A DNA stretch of 64,000 nt. Source: Aptenodytes patagonicus. Lineage: Eukaryota > Chordata > Aves > Sphenisciformes > Spheniscidae. Under the pieces are notes generated by a model that ran no database searches, was not told where the DNA came from, and was given only the letters and a program-made list of their open reading frames with translations. Positions 1 through 11,100 of the stretch are shown piece by piece (the stretch's first letter is position 1; each line of letters begins with the position of its first letter). The translations under genes and the position numbers were made by a program. The stretch spans positions 42,460,799-42,524,798 of the forward strand of contig NC_134982.1 of NCBI RefSeq assembly GCF_965638725.1, in the 5' to 3' direction.

Positions 1-90
1 ACCTCTAGAGGTCATGCGGTCAAATCTCCCTCTTAAAGCAGGGCAAATGTAGATCACATTCAGGCCTAACTGCTTCATTATTTTGAGAGG
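1..90 (-). mobile_element. CR1 LINE 3' fragment, degraded
   Basis: Read on the plus strand, the segment has the order of a reversed CR1 3' region: a 'gacctc..aggtcat' core, a pyrimidine-rich link, then 'aaagcagggc' and 'agatca..ttcaggcc'. This matches the general layout of avian CR1 tails from family knowledge. It is too diverged and too close to the window edge to set the ends, and the terminal tandem tail would lie outside the window. Confidence 0.5.
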
Positions 91-1379
91 GAGGACAGGG
101 AGAAGGAATGTAATCACAAGTGTTTCACCTAATGTAACTACCCAAGAATCAATAGCTTTGGAAGTCTCTCACGCGCATGCTACACACTCTAAATTGTGGT
201 AACCTGGGGCTGTACCAGGACCATACATCCAGGCCATAGAAAAGGAGAAGGGAACAGAGATCTCCTCCAGGTTTTGTTATTTTTGCTACAAAAGTTATCA
301 GGTTGGAAGATGTCTCCGGGATAGGAGAGAAAAACGTCAATGAATAAAAACTATTAGCAAAGGAGGAAAAAAAATGAAGTGTTGCAATGTATTAAAAATA
401 GAGGAAAGGGTTTTGGTAGCAGTTGTCTAAGCAACGAAAGTCACTGATTTTCTCAATTCTTCCTTCTTTTTCAACAATATTTTTTTCATACTCTCATTTT
501 CAATGTCTTCATTTGCAGAGTACTGCAGCATTTTGGCTAGGATATAAAAGTACAGCTGTGCTTACGGAGTGGCTGAACCGTATCATAATAGGGGAATAGG
601 TGCTAGCCTATTACCGAGAACCAGAAAGTCTCTTTCGGGTATGTTTTTGGAAGAGGAAAACTAGAATTATATTCCAAACTAACACCATGTTATCACAGTA
701 ATTAATTACAAGCCTTTATATGTATAGATTACTTATGATAGTTTGCAGTGGGACATGCCTAAACACTTCACAGACGTTTATCACATTCTCTGAAGAGACA
801 AATTCACAATACTGTCAAAATGTACTAATTTAATACAAGTTTTGCACTTGTTGTTAGGCATCTTAAAGTCTCCCACCCTTTTTTAAATGCAAAACTGATG
901 GTATCAATATGGTTGTGAAAATAAAAAAAGTGTACCTCTCCCGATGGTTTATTTTGGTTATGCCTGTCCAGCCATATTGATTTAAAAACCATAAAACGCA
1001 AGACACTATCTTGAGGAATTTAGGATTTTGTTCGTACATGCGGAATCACTGAGGCAGTGAAGTACGGGGAGCGGCAGCTTGGAGAAGCAGTTACAATAGC
1101 TATTATAGCCTGGGCTACAGGTGCAACCTAAGGACTAATGCTATGTTTATCTATGCAAACAATGGAGTAAGTAGCCCTCTTTCAGGGAAGAGGCACTGTT
1201 AAGAACTTTATAGTGGGGAAATAAGCCTCCATGCAGGCTGCTCGCACACTTTGGTTGGGCGTGCAGCACCACGCTCTTTGCGGCTTCTTCGCGGCTGTGG
1301 AGGGTGCCCAAGGCCGGCTGGCAGCCGCAAAGAGGATGCACGGCCTTGGCACATCCACCCTTACACCTTGCAGCTGCAC
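91..1379. other. AT-rich upstream flank, no gene seen
   Basis: No convincing exon, RNA gene or repeat was recognised. GC content rises from about 1220 into the CpG island. The short reading frames here have no recognisable domain and no paired splice signals. Confidence 0.6.
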
Positions 1380-1842
1380 GGTGGGAGCCCGCTCCCCTCT
1401 CCTGGGGCAAGCGAAGGCTGTGGGCCCGTGCGAAAGGGAAGGCGAGAAGGAAAGGTTCGTGCCCTGCTGGGCCTCCCTCGCTCTGTGCTACCCACGCAAG
1501 AGCTGGCGCGTCAGAGAATACTGAGCGTTTTACCTTCCGAAAAGCAGCGCTCCTCGGTGCCGGGCACCCTCCGGGAGGAGACGAGCCGCTCTCCCTCCCG
1601 GCCGCAGCGCCCCGGCTCCCCGCGAGGCCGCCCCGCAGCCCGCTCGGGGCTTTTCCCGCCTCCGCGGGGCCGCCGCCCCCTTACCCTCACGTCCCGCGCC
1701 CGCCCGCCCGCTCCCCCGCGCCCGCCGCTCCCCGACCCGGCTCCCCGCGGCGTGGGGGGCGGAGGCCGCCGGGCGGCGGAGGGAGCGGAGCGGGCGCGCT
1801 GACGCGAGGAGGGCGGCGCGGCGCGGCGCGGCAGGAGGGGCC

Positions 1843-1850
1843 GGGGCGGG
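1843..1850 (+). promoter_or_regulatory. GC box (Sp1/KLF-type)
   Basis: GGGGCGGG lies within a longer G/C run (1837-1852), about 30 bases before the YY1-like element. It is a typical Sp1/KLF site for a TATA-less CpG-island promoter. No TATA box is visible nearby. Confidence 0.45.
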
Positions 1851-1992
1851 CGGTGCTGGCGGCGGCGGCGGCAGGAGGAAGATGGTGGCAGCGGGAGGAG
1901 CGGCTGGCTGCCGGGCTTTCCGCCCTGCGCTGCGCTGCCACCCCCGCCGGAGCCGCCCTGCCTGCTGAGGAGGCGGCACGGACCCGCACCAG
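1850..1992 (+). other. Putative untranslated first exon with short uORF
   Basis: The exon is inferred from three signals: GC boxes just upstream, the YY1-like element near its 5' end, and a good splice donor (CCAG followed by GTGCGG, with GT at 1993-1994). The 5' end is a guess. The ATG at 1882 opens a 28-codon frame that stops at 1966-1968, before the donor. If transcribed it would be an upstream ORF rather than the main protein. I do not recognise the parent gene. The following 62 kb contains no clear coding exon, which fits a long first intron in a gene with a noncoding first exon. A different start site or an exon on the minus strand remains possible. Confidence 0.35.
1879..1889 (+). promoter_or_regulatory. 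YY1-like element overlapping an ATG
   Basis: AAGATGGTGGC differs by one base from the common AAGATGGCGGC YY1 motif. In vertebrate CpG-island promoters this motif is often found just downstream of the start site in the sense orientation. That suggests plus-strand transcription beginning roughly 1840-1880. The motif contains an ATG at 1882. Confidence 0.45.
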
Positions 1993-2265
1993 GTGCGGAG
2001 GGGCCGCGGCCGGGGGCGGGAGTTGGGGTCCGTCCCCCCCCGCCGTTGGGTGGCGGGGAGGCCGGCCGGCGGGCGGGGGGCGCGGGGTGGGTGCCCGGCC
2101 GGGGGGGCGGCCGGCCCGCTCCCGCCCTCGCGGCGCCTCCCGGCAGCGGGGGGCTGCGGCGCTCCGCCTGCGCCTGCATGGGTGTGCGCGCATCTCCGAG
2201 CGAGAGGGGCGGCTCTGCACCTGCCCCCAGCTGCGGGCAGCGGCCTCGGCACGTCCGTGAATGCC

Positions 2266-5200
2266 TCCATTCCAGCCTCCGGCGGGCAATTAGGTGCTTT
2301 CGCTTATTTTATCTGTTCAGTTATTTTATTCAATGTTGGTGGGACATGCGTGGAATAATACTGCGTGGAGCTGGGCATACCCTAATGCACGGGTTTGCTG
2401 GTTTCGATTTTTTAATTTTTTTTTTCCCCCCACCCCGCATCTTTTCTGTGGTGAAAAGGGAAAGCAGAAATGGGGGGGATGTGGAGATTCTGCAGTCGCC
2501 GATCGAGGGGTCACGGTCGCAGCAGGGCGGGGAGCAAAGCCCTCTCCTGCAGGAGGTGCTGCCGGGCTCTCCGGCCGCGTCCCGCTTTGCAGAAGGGAAC
2601 CCAACGGGGCCTGGATCTTCCCATCCTCTCTGTGGGGTGCAGCGAGTTGCCTGTTCTGCTCTCCGTCCCTGGGCTGGCGGGGAGGTGACATCTGCTACCA
2701 TCACGTACCGGTTTCAGGAAAGGGAAGGCGTCTTGATCTTTTCTTCCCGGAAAAGCTGTTTGATGTAACGATTGCCTAAATCACAGTCGTGGTCAGTGCA
2801 GCCGTATGTGCTGCGTCTGCTTTCTGGAAAGATCAGTGTTAAGAGGAGCAATTTACCAAAACTTGTTTTATTGCCATCATCTAGAAATCTGCCTTTTAAG
2901 AGAGACGGGAACTTGGGCCTAGGCTGGAAAACTACAACGTGTTTTTGCTTTCCCCTGTTGTAGCTTTTTTGGGCTGTGGAATTGCAGTTTGCTTCAGAGA
3001 GCGCGTTGCAGATCCGGCTGTTTTGATAGCTGCTGAGGAACTAGAAGGCAGAGATGTTCGCCTGACTCTGCATATATTAAGAGTGAGCTAATGTGGGCGT
3101 AGGGCAGATCGGGCATGTAGCATTTTTCTTGTCTTTGACATGCATCGTGTTACGCCAGCTGATAAGAGTACACCCAGGTGGCTGCAATTTTGCATCTGCT
3201 CTGCGACTGTGGCCTGTGGGGTCCCAACCAACTTGCCCTGGAAAATATTCCAGTCACAGTACTCCGGGTTCTGCTGCATTGCTGTTAAAATCTAGACCGA
3301 CTGCACCTGCCTTTGCAGCCCGTGGCTGGAACAAGCACGTGATGCCTGATTTTCCCAAACACTGACGGTGACATAAAATGTGTTTATTCTCTCGGTGCTA
3401 CGTTTTAGTGGTATGCAGATAACCAGAAGTGAGATGCATGTTACCTTTTGCTCTAATGGGGGGGGGGTGGGGAAGGGGGAGGGGAAGGGTAGGCTGCTCA
3501 GAAATACTGTTTGGGAGTGAAGGAGAAGAACAGTTACTGTTGAATTGCGTGCATTTGTGTGTATTTATACTGAAAAATTAGGTGTCCCATAAATAATAAT
3601 GGAAGACCACAGGAAACTCTGCAAAAGCAGAAAATTTAGCATTCTGATGCACCTTGGGACAGGTGTTGTGGACGTTTAATGAGTGAAATGTAAACCTGAG
3701 TGAAAGACAGCTTGCCTTCATTGGAAAATGTGATCTGAGATTGAGGGATCCATGAGCTTTTAGGCCAAACTGATTTCTACAAAGTAATGGCAGTTCAAGG
3801 TTGGCTCTGTAGTATGAATCGTGTAATTCATTGGTTAAGTTTTCTTGGACGTTTCTATTTGTAGCTTGAAGCAATACTTTTATCTTACATTAATGCATTG
3901 TCCTCACTTAAAATAGCAATTTTTCTGGCTACTGTGCTGTCTTCTAACAGATGCAAGGTCAGCCTTTTGGAAGGCTATTAGAATAAAGGTATTCACAGAT
4001 TAGCCCTTTGGTTATAAACTGTAAGAGAGCTGGGAAGGTGATTTGGTACACCTAGGTAGATAGAAAAGATCGTTTTGGTGTGTTGGGGAGGAGGGAGAGA
4101 TGCCAAAGCTTTTTTGTATAACTCTTTTTGGTTACTTAATATAAAATCCTTTTCACAATTTCTTGAGTTAATAATTTAATTCTCAATCATTTGTTTATGA
4201 TAAGTTTGCAATTCCTTATGTGTTGGGAAGAGCGTAAATGCATTCCCAATTTTTTATTTGTTAAAACTGTCTTCATGTGTTTAAACCAGAGGAAGTAACG
4301 CTTTGGAAGAAATTTTGTGATGCTGGATGTGGTGGCGTGGTGGATGCCAGAGGTGAAAATCTTGGTGTAGTCCATCGTGCCCTTATTCTTCTGGGGCAGG
4401 GAAAGTGGGTGTGGATTTTTGGAGATAAGCCTGAACACCTTGTTTGCTCTATGTGAATGTAAAGACTTCATAATGCTTTGAGATCAGGGACAACTAATTT
4501 CGAGGCTAAAGTTTGTGTCATCTGTCTAATAAGCAACACTAACCAGAAACCTGAATTCTTTGCATATGAGATTTGAATGGGTTTTAATTGGACTAGGAAT
4601 TGGCTTCTGACTTCTTTAATACCATTTTAAGCCACAGTCATATACAATGCTTACGTTCTTAAACTTAAAAAGCCTGCAATATGAGGATTATGTGTATCTT
4701 TGAAACTTAATTAACCTTTTCTTTTTATAAGCAGTGCCTACCGGTGCTAGAGCTGACATGAAAGACACGCACATGCAGAGAAATAGAATCTGCTGTTCAG
4801 CTGCTTATTTTGTATTTTTAACAGGCCAATGTGGGTAGTCATTTGCAGTTGTTTTGTTGTTTGGCTTTAGGTTGTCTCAGCATGCGGTAGTGTTTATGGC
4901 AAACAAAATCAGGAAAAAGCAATAGTAAATCCAGAAAAGTTGGCTGGGAAAATACACACTAGGTTGGTTCTGTGGTGTTACCATATGTATGTGAGTTCAG
5001 GGTTAGTATCCAAAACTAATTATGACGTTAAGAAAAAATAAATTATAAAATAAACTTCAGAGTCATCACATAGACAAAATGAAGGAAAAATTAGAGCGCT
5101 GAAACTTTTAACTTGCATCTCATGGCCTAGATACTTCAGACCAGATTCAGCATTTTTTCCCTCGGCACACAAATTGTCTGCTCTTGATCGTAGCTGTTCT

Positions 5201-7738
5201 GGATTTATATGAGATTATGAATTAGAAGAATCAGACCTTTCCTCTTACACTCAAAAAAATTAATAACAATAACAAAAAAAAATTAGAGGTGCTTCAGATA
5301 GTTTAATACATGTTGTTCATAGGCAGTGCAGCTTGATTAATTGCAGCTGAACTTTGAACAAGATCCTGTTACTGTAGGTTTAAGTCAAGCCTTGATGTTT
5401 CCATACTGCATTTTTAAATGTGTTTTTCTGGTTTCACAGAAGGTGAAGATTCCTGCTTAATGAGAGATCTAGCAAACAACTCTCTGCTCATTTATTTCTA
5501 ATAGATTGCCTGTAATACATATTGCATAGGGGTTAAAGGTTTCTGAAAAATAGATTGGTTGGTTTTGCTTCACAGTATTGATTGATTTGATAAGCCAGCT
5601 GCTCAGAGCAGTGTGATAGTATTTTTCTGTTTCCACTGCATGAGACTGTGTTCTTCGAAAAAAGTTGCATGTTTTTTGCTTTACTGAAGGGGCCTAGGGA
5701 AACATCTTTATTTGCTGCTTTCACATATGTGGGCAAATAACGATGATAATACCTGTCCTAATTCTGAAGAAATAAATACATGAGCAGTGTAATGGGTACA
5801 TGACAGCTGTGGATGGCAGAGGACTTAGCTGAGGGTACTCTAGGACCATAGGATGGTGTTTTTCCACTAGACCCTTTCTGCTGGAGAGGGTCCATCTTGA
5901 CATGGGAGGAGGAGTGGGAATGGGAGTGCAAATCTGTTTCCAAGGAGCCAGTAGGGAGATGCTGCTGGGAAAGTGGCATCTCACCTGGTCCGTTGTGTTG
6001 TCCTTACAGGATCACGTCCTACAAGGTGTTTCCTGTGCTGTGTTCTGTCTAATTGCAAATACTTACTGGGAGAAGTTTCCATCATCCAATAAGCCTGTAT
6101 AAGCAACTATTTGTGGATAAGCAGTAGGGTTTTGTACATCATCAAGGAAACTAGTGAAAGAAATGGATTAGAAGTATTTGAAACAATAAATAGTCTAGGT
6201 GAGGTAGACCCCACTGGGAGCCTCTGTTTTTCCCACTGCCAAGCGAAAGGAATGAGGAGACATTCTGTGACGTTTAGCCAGTGACTTCAGAATGTGTAAA
6301 AAATCTAAAGCATTTAAAGTTGTTGTTGTTTTTTTTTTAGACGTGTACCCTCCCCCCATGCTGTCCAACATATTCTTGGATTATCTACTTGGTCTGTTAA
6401 ATCTTGCTCATAAGCCAGTGATTAAGCATTACTTGCTTCTTTCTTTTTAATGAGCACTTCAATAAAAATTACTCTCCGTAAGATGACCACCTTGTCACCC
6501 ATCTGAGGAAAATGTGAGAGTAGGGAGTGAGAGACTTCATTAAAAGTCTGGGGGTGAATGTGACAAATGAGCAGCACATTCTTGGAATTTGGGCTGAATC
6601 CTTTTAGTGGTAATTTATTTTTTCAACTAATTAAACTCTTCTGAACCTTTGTGGCACCCATTTTGTGCATCAAAAGCATCCCTGCTGAATTTCATACTCA
6701 AACTTTCAACTCTAAAAGATGAGCACAGATCAGGAAAACACCAGGACAGCAGAGCCACGGAGTCTACAAAACTTGGCCAACTGCTACCAAGATCAGTTGA
6801 GCAACCACCCTACATTAACTCGCTGTTGCTTTATTTTTTCTATGCTGGGGGTGTATACCAGGGGAAGAACTGCCTTTCTGTGTTTGTGTGGTTGAGGTAC
6901 TGGTTCGATATCTAGGAGATACAGGTTTGGTGCCCTATATTGACCTGTATAAATAATTTTGTTTCTCTGCAATTATTTTTATTTTTGTACATAAGAGAAA
7001 AAGGTTCTGATCTTTCCTCTTCTGGTGGTCATTCAGAATGTTTTTTTGGCAAACATATTTTGCTCAAAAATTGGTGGGTATTTGGGTGGGCAAGAACTTA
7101 GGGGCTGGGTAGAAGAAGGTATTTTTAAACAGAAGGAGGAGGGGAAAAAAAAGAACATAATGCAGGTTTTAAAACATACATGAGTGAATATGACTTTTTT
7201 TGCCTAACATATGCTTAGGTTTTATTCGTGGATTTTTTGTTTGTTTGTTTGTTTATTCTGATACATGAGTTGCAATTCTTGCTGACAGTGTTACTGTTAC
7301 CATGTATTTATATAGTGTGTATTCTGATGGGACTTCGATCATGTTTGAAATCTTGGTGCTTTGGAAATCTTAAATATAACTCTTCTTTAGACTAAATAAA
7401 TTTAAATTAGAAAAACATTTTTAAAAGAACAACTGAGAGTAGTATCTAAAAAAGCTCCTGCCAGAGCAGGGGGAGGAAGCGGAGGGTAAAAGCTCTTGCT
7501 TTAGGTCTTCCCCAGGCTAACGTAAGCAAAATGCTTTAACTAACACTCTTCAAATCCACAGAACAGGCAAAAACAGTAGTTTTCTGTATGTTGGCTGTCT
7601 CAGGTGAATTTTGGGAGGGTGGGTACTGCCTCCACTGTTGGAAGAGGAAATTGGTACGTTTTGTGTGATGTGGGTGGGGAGCTGAGGGGTTTTTCCTTCT
7701 CTTTTCTTAACAGCTTTCTCACACCAGCTTTTTTTATG
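2266..7738. other. Intron-like, repeat-poor sequence
   Basis: AT-rich sequence without recognisable coding exons, RNA genes or interspersed repeats. It starts with a moderately GC-rich shoulder of the CpG island (to about 2700). Small open frames have no family features. The one item worth separate mention is the G-tract at 3458-3489. Confidence 0.55.
3458..3489 (+). other. Guanine-quadruplex-forming G-tract
   Basis: Five runs of three to ten G are separated by loops of one or two bases (T, AA, A, AA). This fulfils the usual G-quadruplex pattern with unusually short loops. It lies about 1.5 kb downstream of the predicted first exon on the presumed coding strand, so the nascent RNA would carry it too. 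Confidence 0.75.
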
Positions 7739-7795
7739 ATCACAGAGTAGCTTGAGTTGGAAAGGATCTCTAAAAAACATCTGATATAAGCTCTC
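7739..7795 (-). mobile_element. Old CR1 3' tail fragment
   Basis: The order 'atcacagagtagcttgagt', 'tggaaaggatctct', 'aaaacatctgatataa' follows the reversed CR1 tail core (tail unit, 'ggttggaa', 'gacct', 'gatcatc', 'gtccaa'). It is strongly diverged. Only the extreme 3' end of the element remains. Confidence 0.5.
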
Positions 7796-7823
7796 AAATT
7801 GGGTGACTAAATTGGGTGACTAA
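7796..7823 (+). repeat. 13-bp tandem duplication
   Basis: The unit AAATTGGGTGACT occurs twice in a row, followed by AA. It directly abuts the old CR1 tail fragment and is probably a replication-slippage duplication. Confidence 0.9.
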
Positions 7824-7948
7824 GGCGAGGGCTGCACATGCCATGTTTGTAGCTCTTGGCTTAACTAGAGCATGAAGCTTTGAAGCCGAAGTGCCGTGCC
7901 TCTCATGGGTTTTCAAACACAAGAGTGTGCAGAAGGTTTTGCTTACAG

Positions 7949-8088
7949 CCCCAGCGGGACGGGGCACGGCTGCTGGAGTCAAGCCTTCCTCCAACCTGCC
8001 CTCCTCCTCTGCCGGCCAAGTCGCCATGCAGAGAGCTGCTCGCTCTGCCGCTGCCGTTGGGGTGAAGGGCGTCTACAGCGTGAGGGAG
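7949..8088 (+). other. GC-rich exon-like patch
   Basis: An isolated GC-rich segment in AT-rich surroundings, bounded by a possible acceptor (pyrimidine-rich 'ttttgcttacag' ending at 7948) and possible donors (GTGAGG at 8080 or GTGGTG at 8089). It is open in more than one plus-strand frame, with no domain recognised. It could be an alternative exon, a small regulatory island or chance. Confidence 0.2.
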
Positions 8089-8129
8089 GTGGTGATTACC
8101 TCCTGGTGGGCACTGGTTTTTAAGTCCAT

Positions 8130-11100
8130 CTTACCATAGTCATCCCACCCAGGAAAGGGCTGAAATATAGGTGTATTTGCTGTATTAGCTTATCCAGTGA
8201 CCTGATACTTTTTTTTTTTTTAATTGGATTTTTAAGATGATCAAAACAGAGAAAGGTAACGTCCAGAAGTTTAGAAAGCACTTTTTTGTGTTAAATTATG
8301 TTGCAACAGTTTAAAAATTAGAGCACAATTTTTAAAAAATGAGAGATTTATTAAGCAGCATTCCTACTAATTATGTGCCGTGCAGTTACCTTTTACCTAA
8401 TGAAGAAAATCTCCCCCAGTAACTCTGTGGTGAGCTAACAGAAACTTGTATTAAATAAAAGAGTCAGCGTAAAACCAGTCTGTAGCTTTGTAATTCCATT
8501 GCATTTTCAGTCGACATTTTACATAACCTTTCCATGAACTTCATGTGTTTTTGTGATATCCACAGGTGTTGTACCTTTTGTCTCAGAGTGATAAATAGGG
8601 ATGAACTCAGGGTTCTGCTCTCGCTCAAGAATTGTCTTCCCTTGCTGATAAATGATTAATGTAATCCACTTATGAGATTGCCATGACAGCATTCAGATTT
8701 TGTCATGCTTAATTTTATTTCATAACAATGAGAAAATCCCAAAGGCCTTGAAAGCTTCTTCGTGCAGGACTATGCTAGGGCTGCGAGGAGCATGGGAGAG
8801 ACGTTTGAGCTCAATGCCTTCCTGGCAAGGAGTTGGGCATCGGTCCGAGGTGACAGCGCCGTACTTCATGACGTTGGCTCTGTGTTAGCTTCAACATCCA
8901 GGCTGTAGACTTTTAACTACAGCCTTATGATATTTAGTCTGATTGCTTAGCCCTAGTTTAAAGTCTTGTCCAAGTCAGGCAGTTTTAATGGATTGTATTT
9001 TGAGTGCAGTACCCTTTGGGCCACACCGATTTTGGAATCGGCAGTTTTAGTTGCAGTTAAAGTTGAGTTAGGGACTTAACATGCTCTCACGTATCTTTTT
9101 ATTTCTTTACTTAACAAAACTGTAAAGACCGAATGTTTTTATTTCAGCTTAGGTCAAGCTGCTTTTGAATGCAAATTTAAAGGTAATCAAGGCTTCAGAA
9201 AACACATCTGTATTTTAGGAGTTACACACATTTAATGCTTCGATATACAATACATTGAAACATGTTCTGGATTCAAATCTAACTACTCTATTAAAAAGAA
9301 CTAGTATTTCTAATTAGCTACTGATTTAATTATTTCTGGTTTTGGAGCCAAGATATCACAGCCTCTTGAACAAAATTTTTGTCTCAAGGAAAGCCAAATA
9401 AGTAAGCTGGAAGGAGAAGAAAAGAATAAATTGATTAGGATGTCTACAAGCTGCACGTATCACTGCTTATTTTAGATAAAAACTAGTCTTAGTAACGTAT
9501 CAGGTAACTATTTGGGTTACATTGGTTATCGCAGGTGACATGGAGCATGTCCTGATGTCTTCTGCTGCCCTGGTTATGTGAGTGCCTGTGTCACTGGGAT
9601 CCAGTTGTTAGCTGTCGTCGACCAGGAATAACAAAACATTTCCTAGAGGAGATCTGGTTCTCTGTCAGACCCCCCTCAGGATAAATTACCCCCCTGAGAG
9701 CCAATAGAAGCATTTTGAACTGAATGACAGTGTGGAAATACAATTGCATGAAAAGTAAATATCAAAAGCACAATCCTAGCTTTTATACAGTTAATATTCA
9801 TATAGTCAATTTTCAAAAAAGTAGTAAGTTCTCTACTCCAAAAGTGATTGCCTTTTGGTGATTCTCCAGGAATTAAAACTGCAATGAACAGCCTTTTTGT
9901 GCATGGAGCAAAGGCAATTTTTGTGTGTCACGTTTCTGGTATGCAAACTCATATTTTATTGAAGATACTTTTTCTTCAGCATCTTTATCCATGAAGATAA
10001 TGACTTCTGAGGTAGAGGTCCAAAGATATTTTTGATTTTTTTTTTCCTTCCAGCATATAACTGTGTTGAAACCTGAGCAGTTCACGATTCAACTTTGATC
10101 TGCAGTGTTAAACTCTGTGTTACGGTCTTGTAAGCAGTGGCATCCACAGGCAACGTGGTGCAGGTTTATATACACACACTAGATATGCTCTGGATAACAG
10201 AATAGCACAAACAGCAGTAAGATAAGAGTTCCTTTTTTATTAAGAAACAGCACTTCATTTATTTGGAAAAGGAAGACTTTTTCAGCTGCCTGTCCATGAG
10301 CCTTGTGTTTTCAAATGGCAGAGTATGTAGAACAATGACTTTAGGGCTGTTGGACATTGGAAACACTGAGGGATATGTACTGTACTTTTGTAGGTGTCTT
10401 ACACATGAATCCAGAGGGGAAATTACCGGGAAGGAATTCACAGGGTGGGGTTGAATGATTCAGGGCTTCTTGTGATGCAAGGAAGATATTTTTTCAGTCA
10501 GTTAAGAGACTTTTAAAGTCGGTCTGAAGGTTTAGTAATCATATGAACTGCAAGGGCTTAATGACAGTACACAAAAAAGCTGTTATTCTTCCGTTTTTAT
10601 AAAATTCTGTGTCTTGGTTATTACTGCTTAGTGTGTCAAAAAATCAGACACACCCTCTTAAAGACTAACCTCCTCCAGCTAGGTGCACATGTACTGTCAC
10701 TTTATTTACTCTGCCTATTGAAGACTTTCTCTCTCTACAGTATATGACAGGAATCCTGCGGCTTCATGGCCTTTCTCAGTATCTCACACAGTTATTATGG
10801 CGCAGTAGCATACAAACCTTGGTGGCATCCTTTTTGTGTTGGCTTTTCAGATGTAGTGAGGTGATGAATAGTGGGCATACCTGATAATCTGGATAAAAGT
10901 CACTGCTTTAGTGGCTCTGAGAAGAATCCAGTGAAGTCTTTGGGTGGATTTCGTTGGTCTTCACCTGGCACGTGTTGGGGTTCATGCTAGGGAGATAAGA
11001 CACGTTTGCAAATACAAAGTCATCAAATCTTTCAAGTATGAAGAGGTGTGCTGCAAAGTCACCTATAATTATTCATACTTAGTTTGAACAGCATGGGAGA

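Larger units (their letters stand above)
1380..2265. promoter_or_regulatory. CpG island, probable promoter
   Basis: This is the only long stretch in the window with very high GC and frequent CpG, densest from about 1500 to 2260, in otherwise AT-rich sequence. It contains GC boxes (for example 1843-1850), GC-repeat tracts around 1815-1870 and a YY1-like element at 1879-1889. Long overlapping open frames on both strands are a by-product of low stop-codon frequency in GC-rich DNA, and they encode low-complexity Pro/Arg/Gly/Ala protein, so I do not call them genes. Islands like this mark promoters of broadly expressed vertebrate genes, and many are bidirectional. The plus-strand exon signals favour rightward transcription. 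Confidence 0.85.

Noticed and set aside
1304..2289. Several overlapping open frames of 120-320 codons on both strands in the CpG island
   Set aside because: They are a consequence of high GC and few stop codons. The products are low-complexity Pro/Arg/Gly/Ala-rich, overlap in many frames at once and contain no domain.
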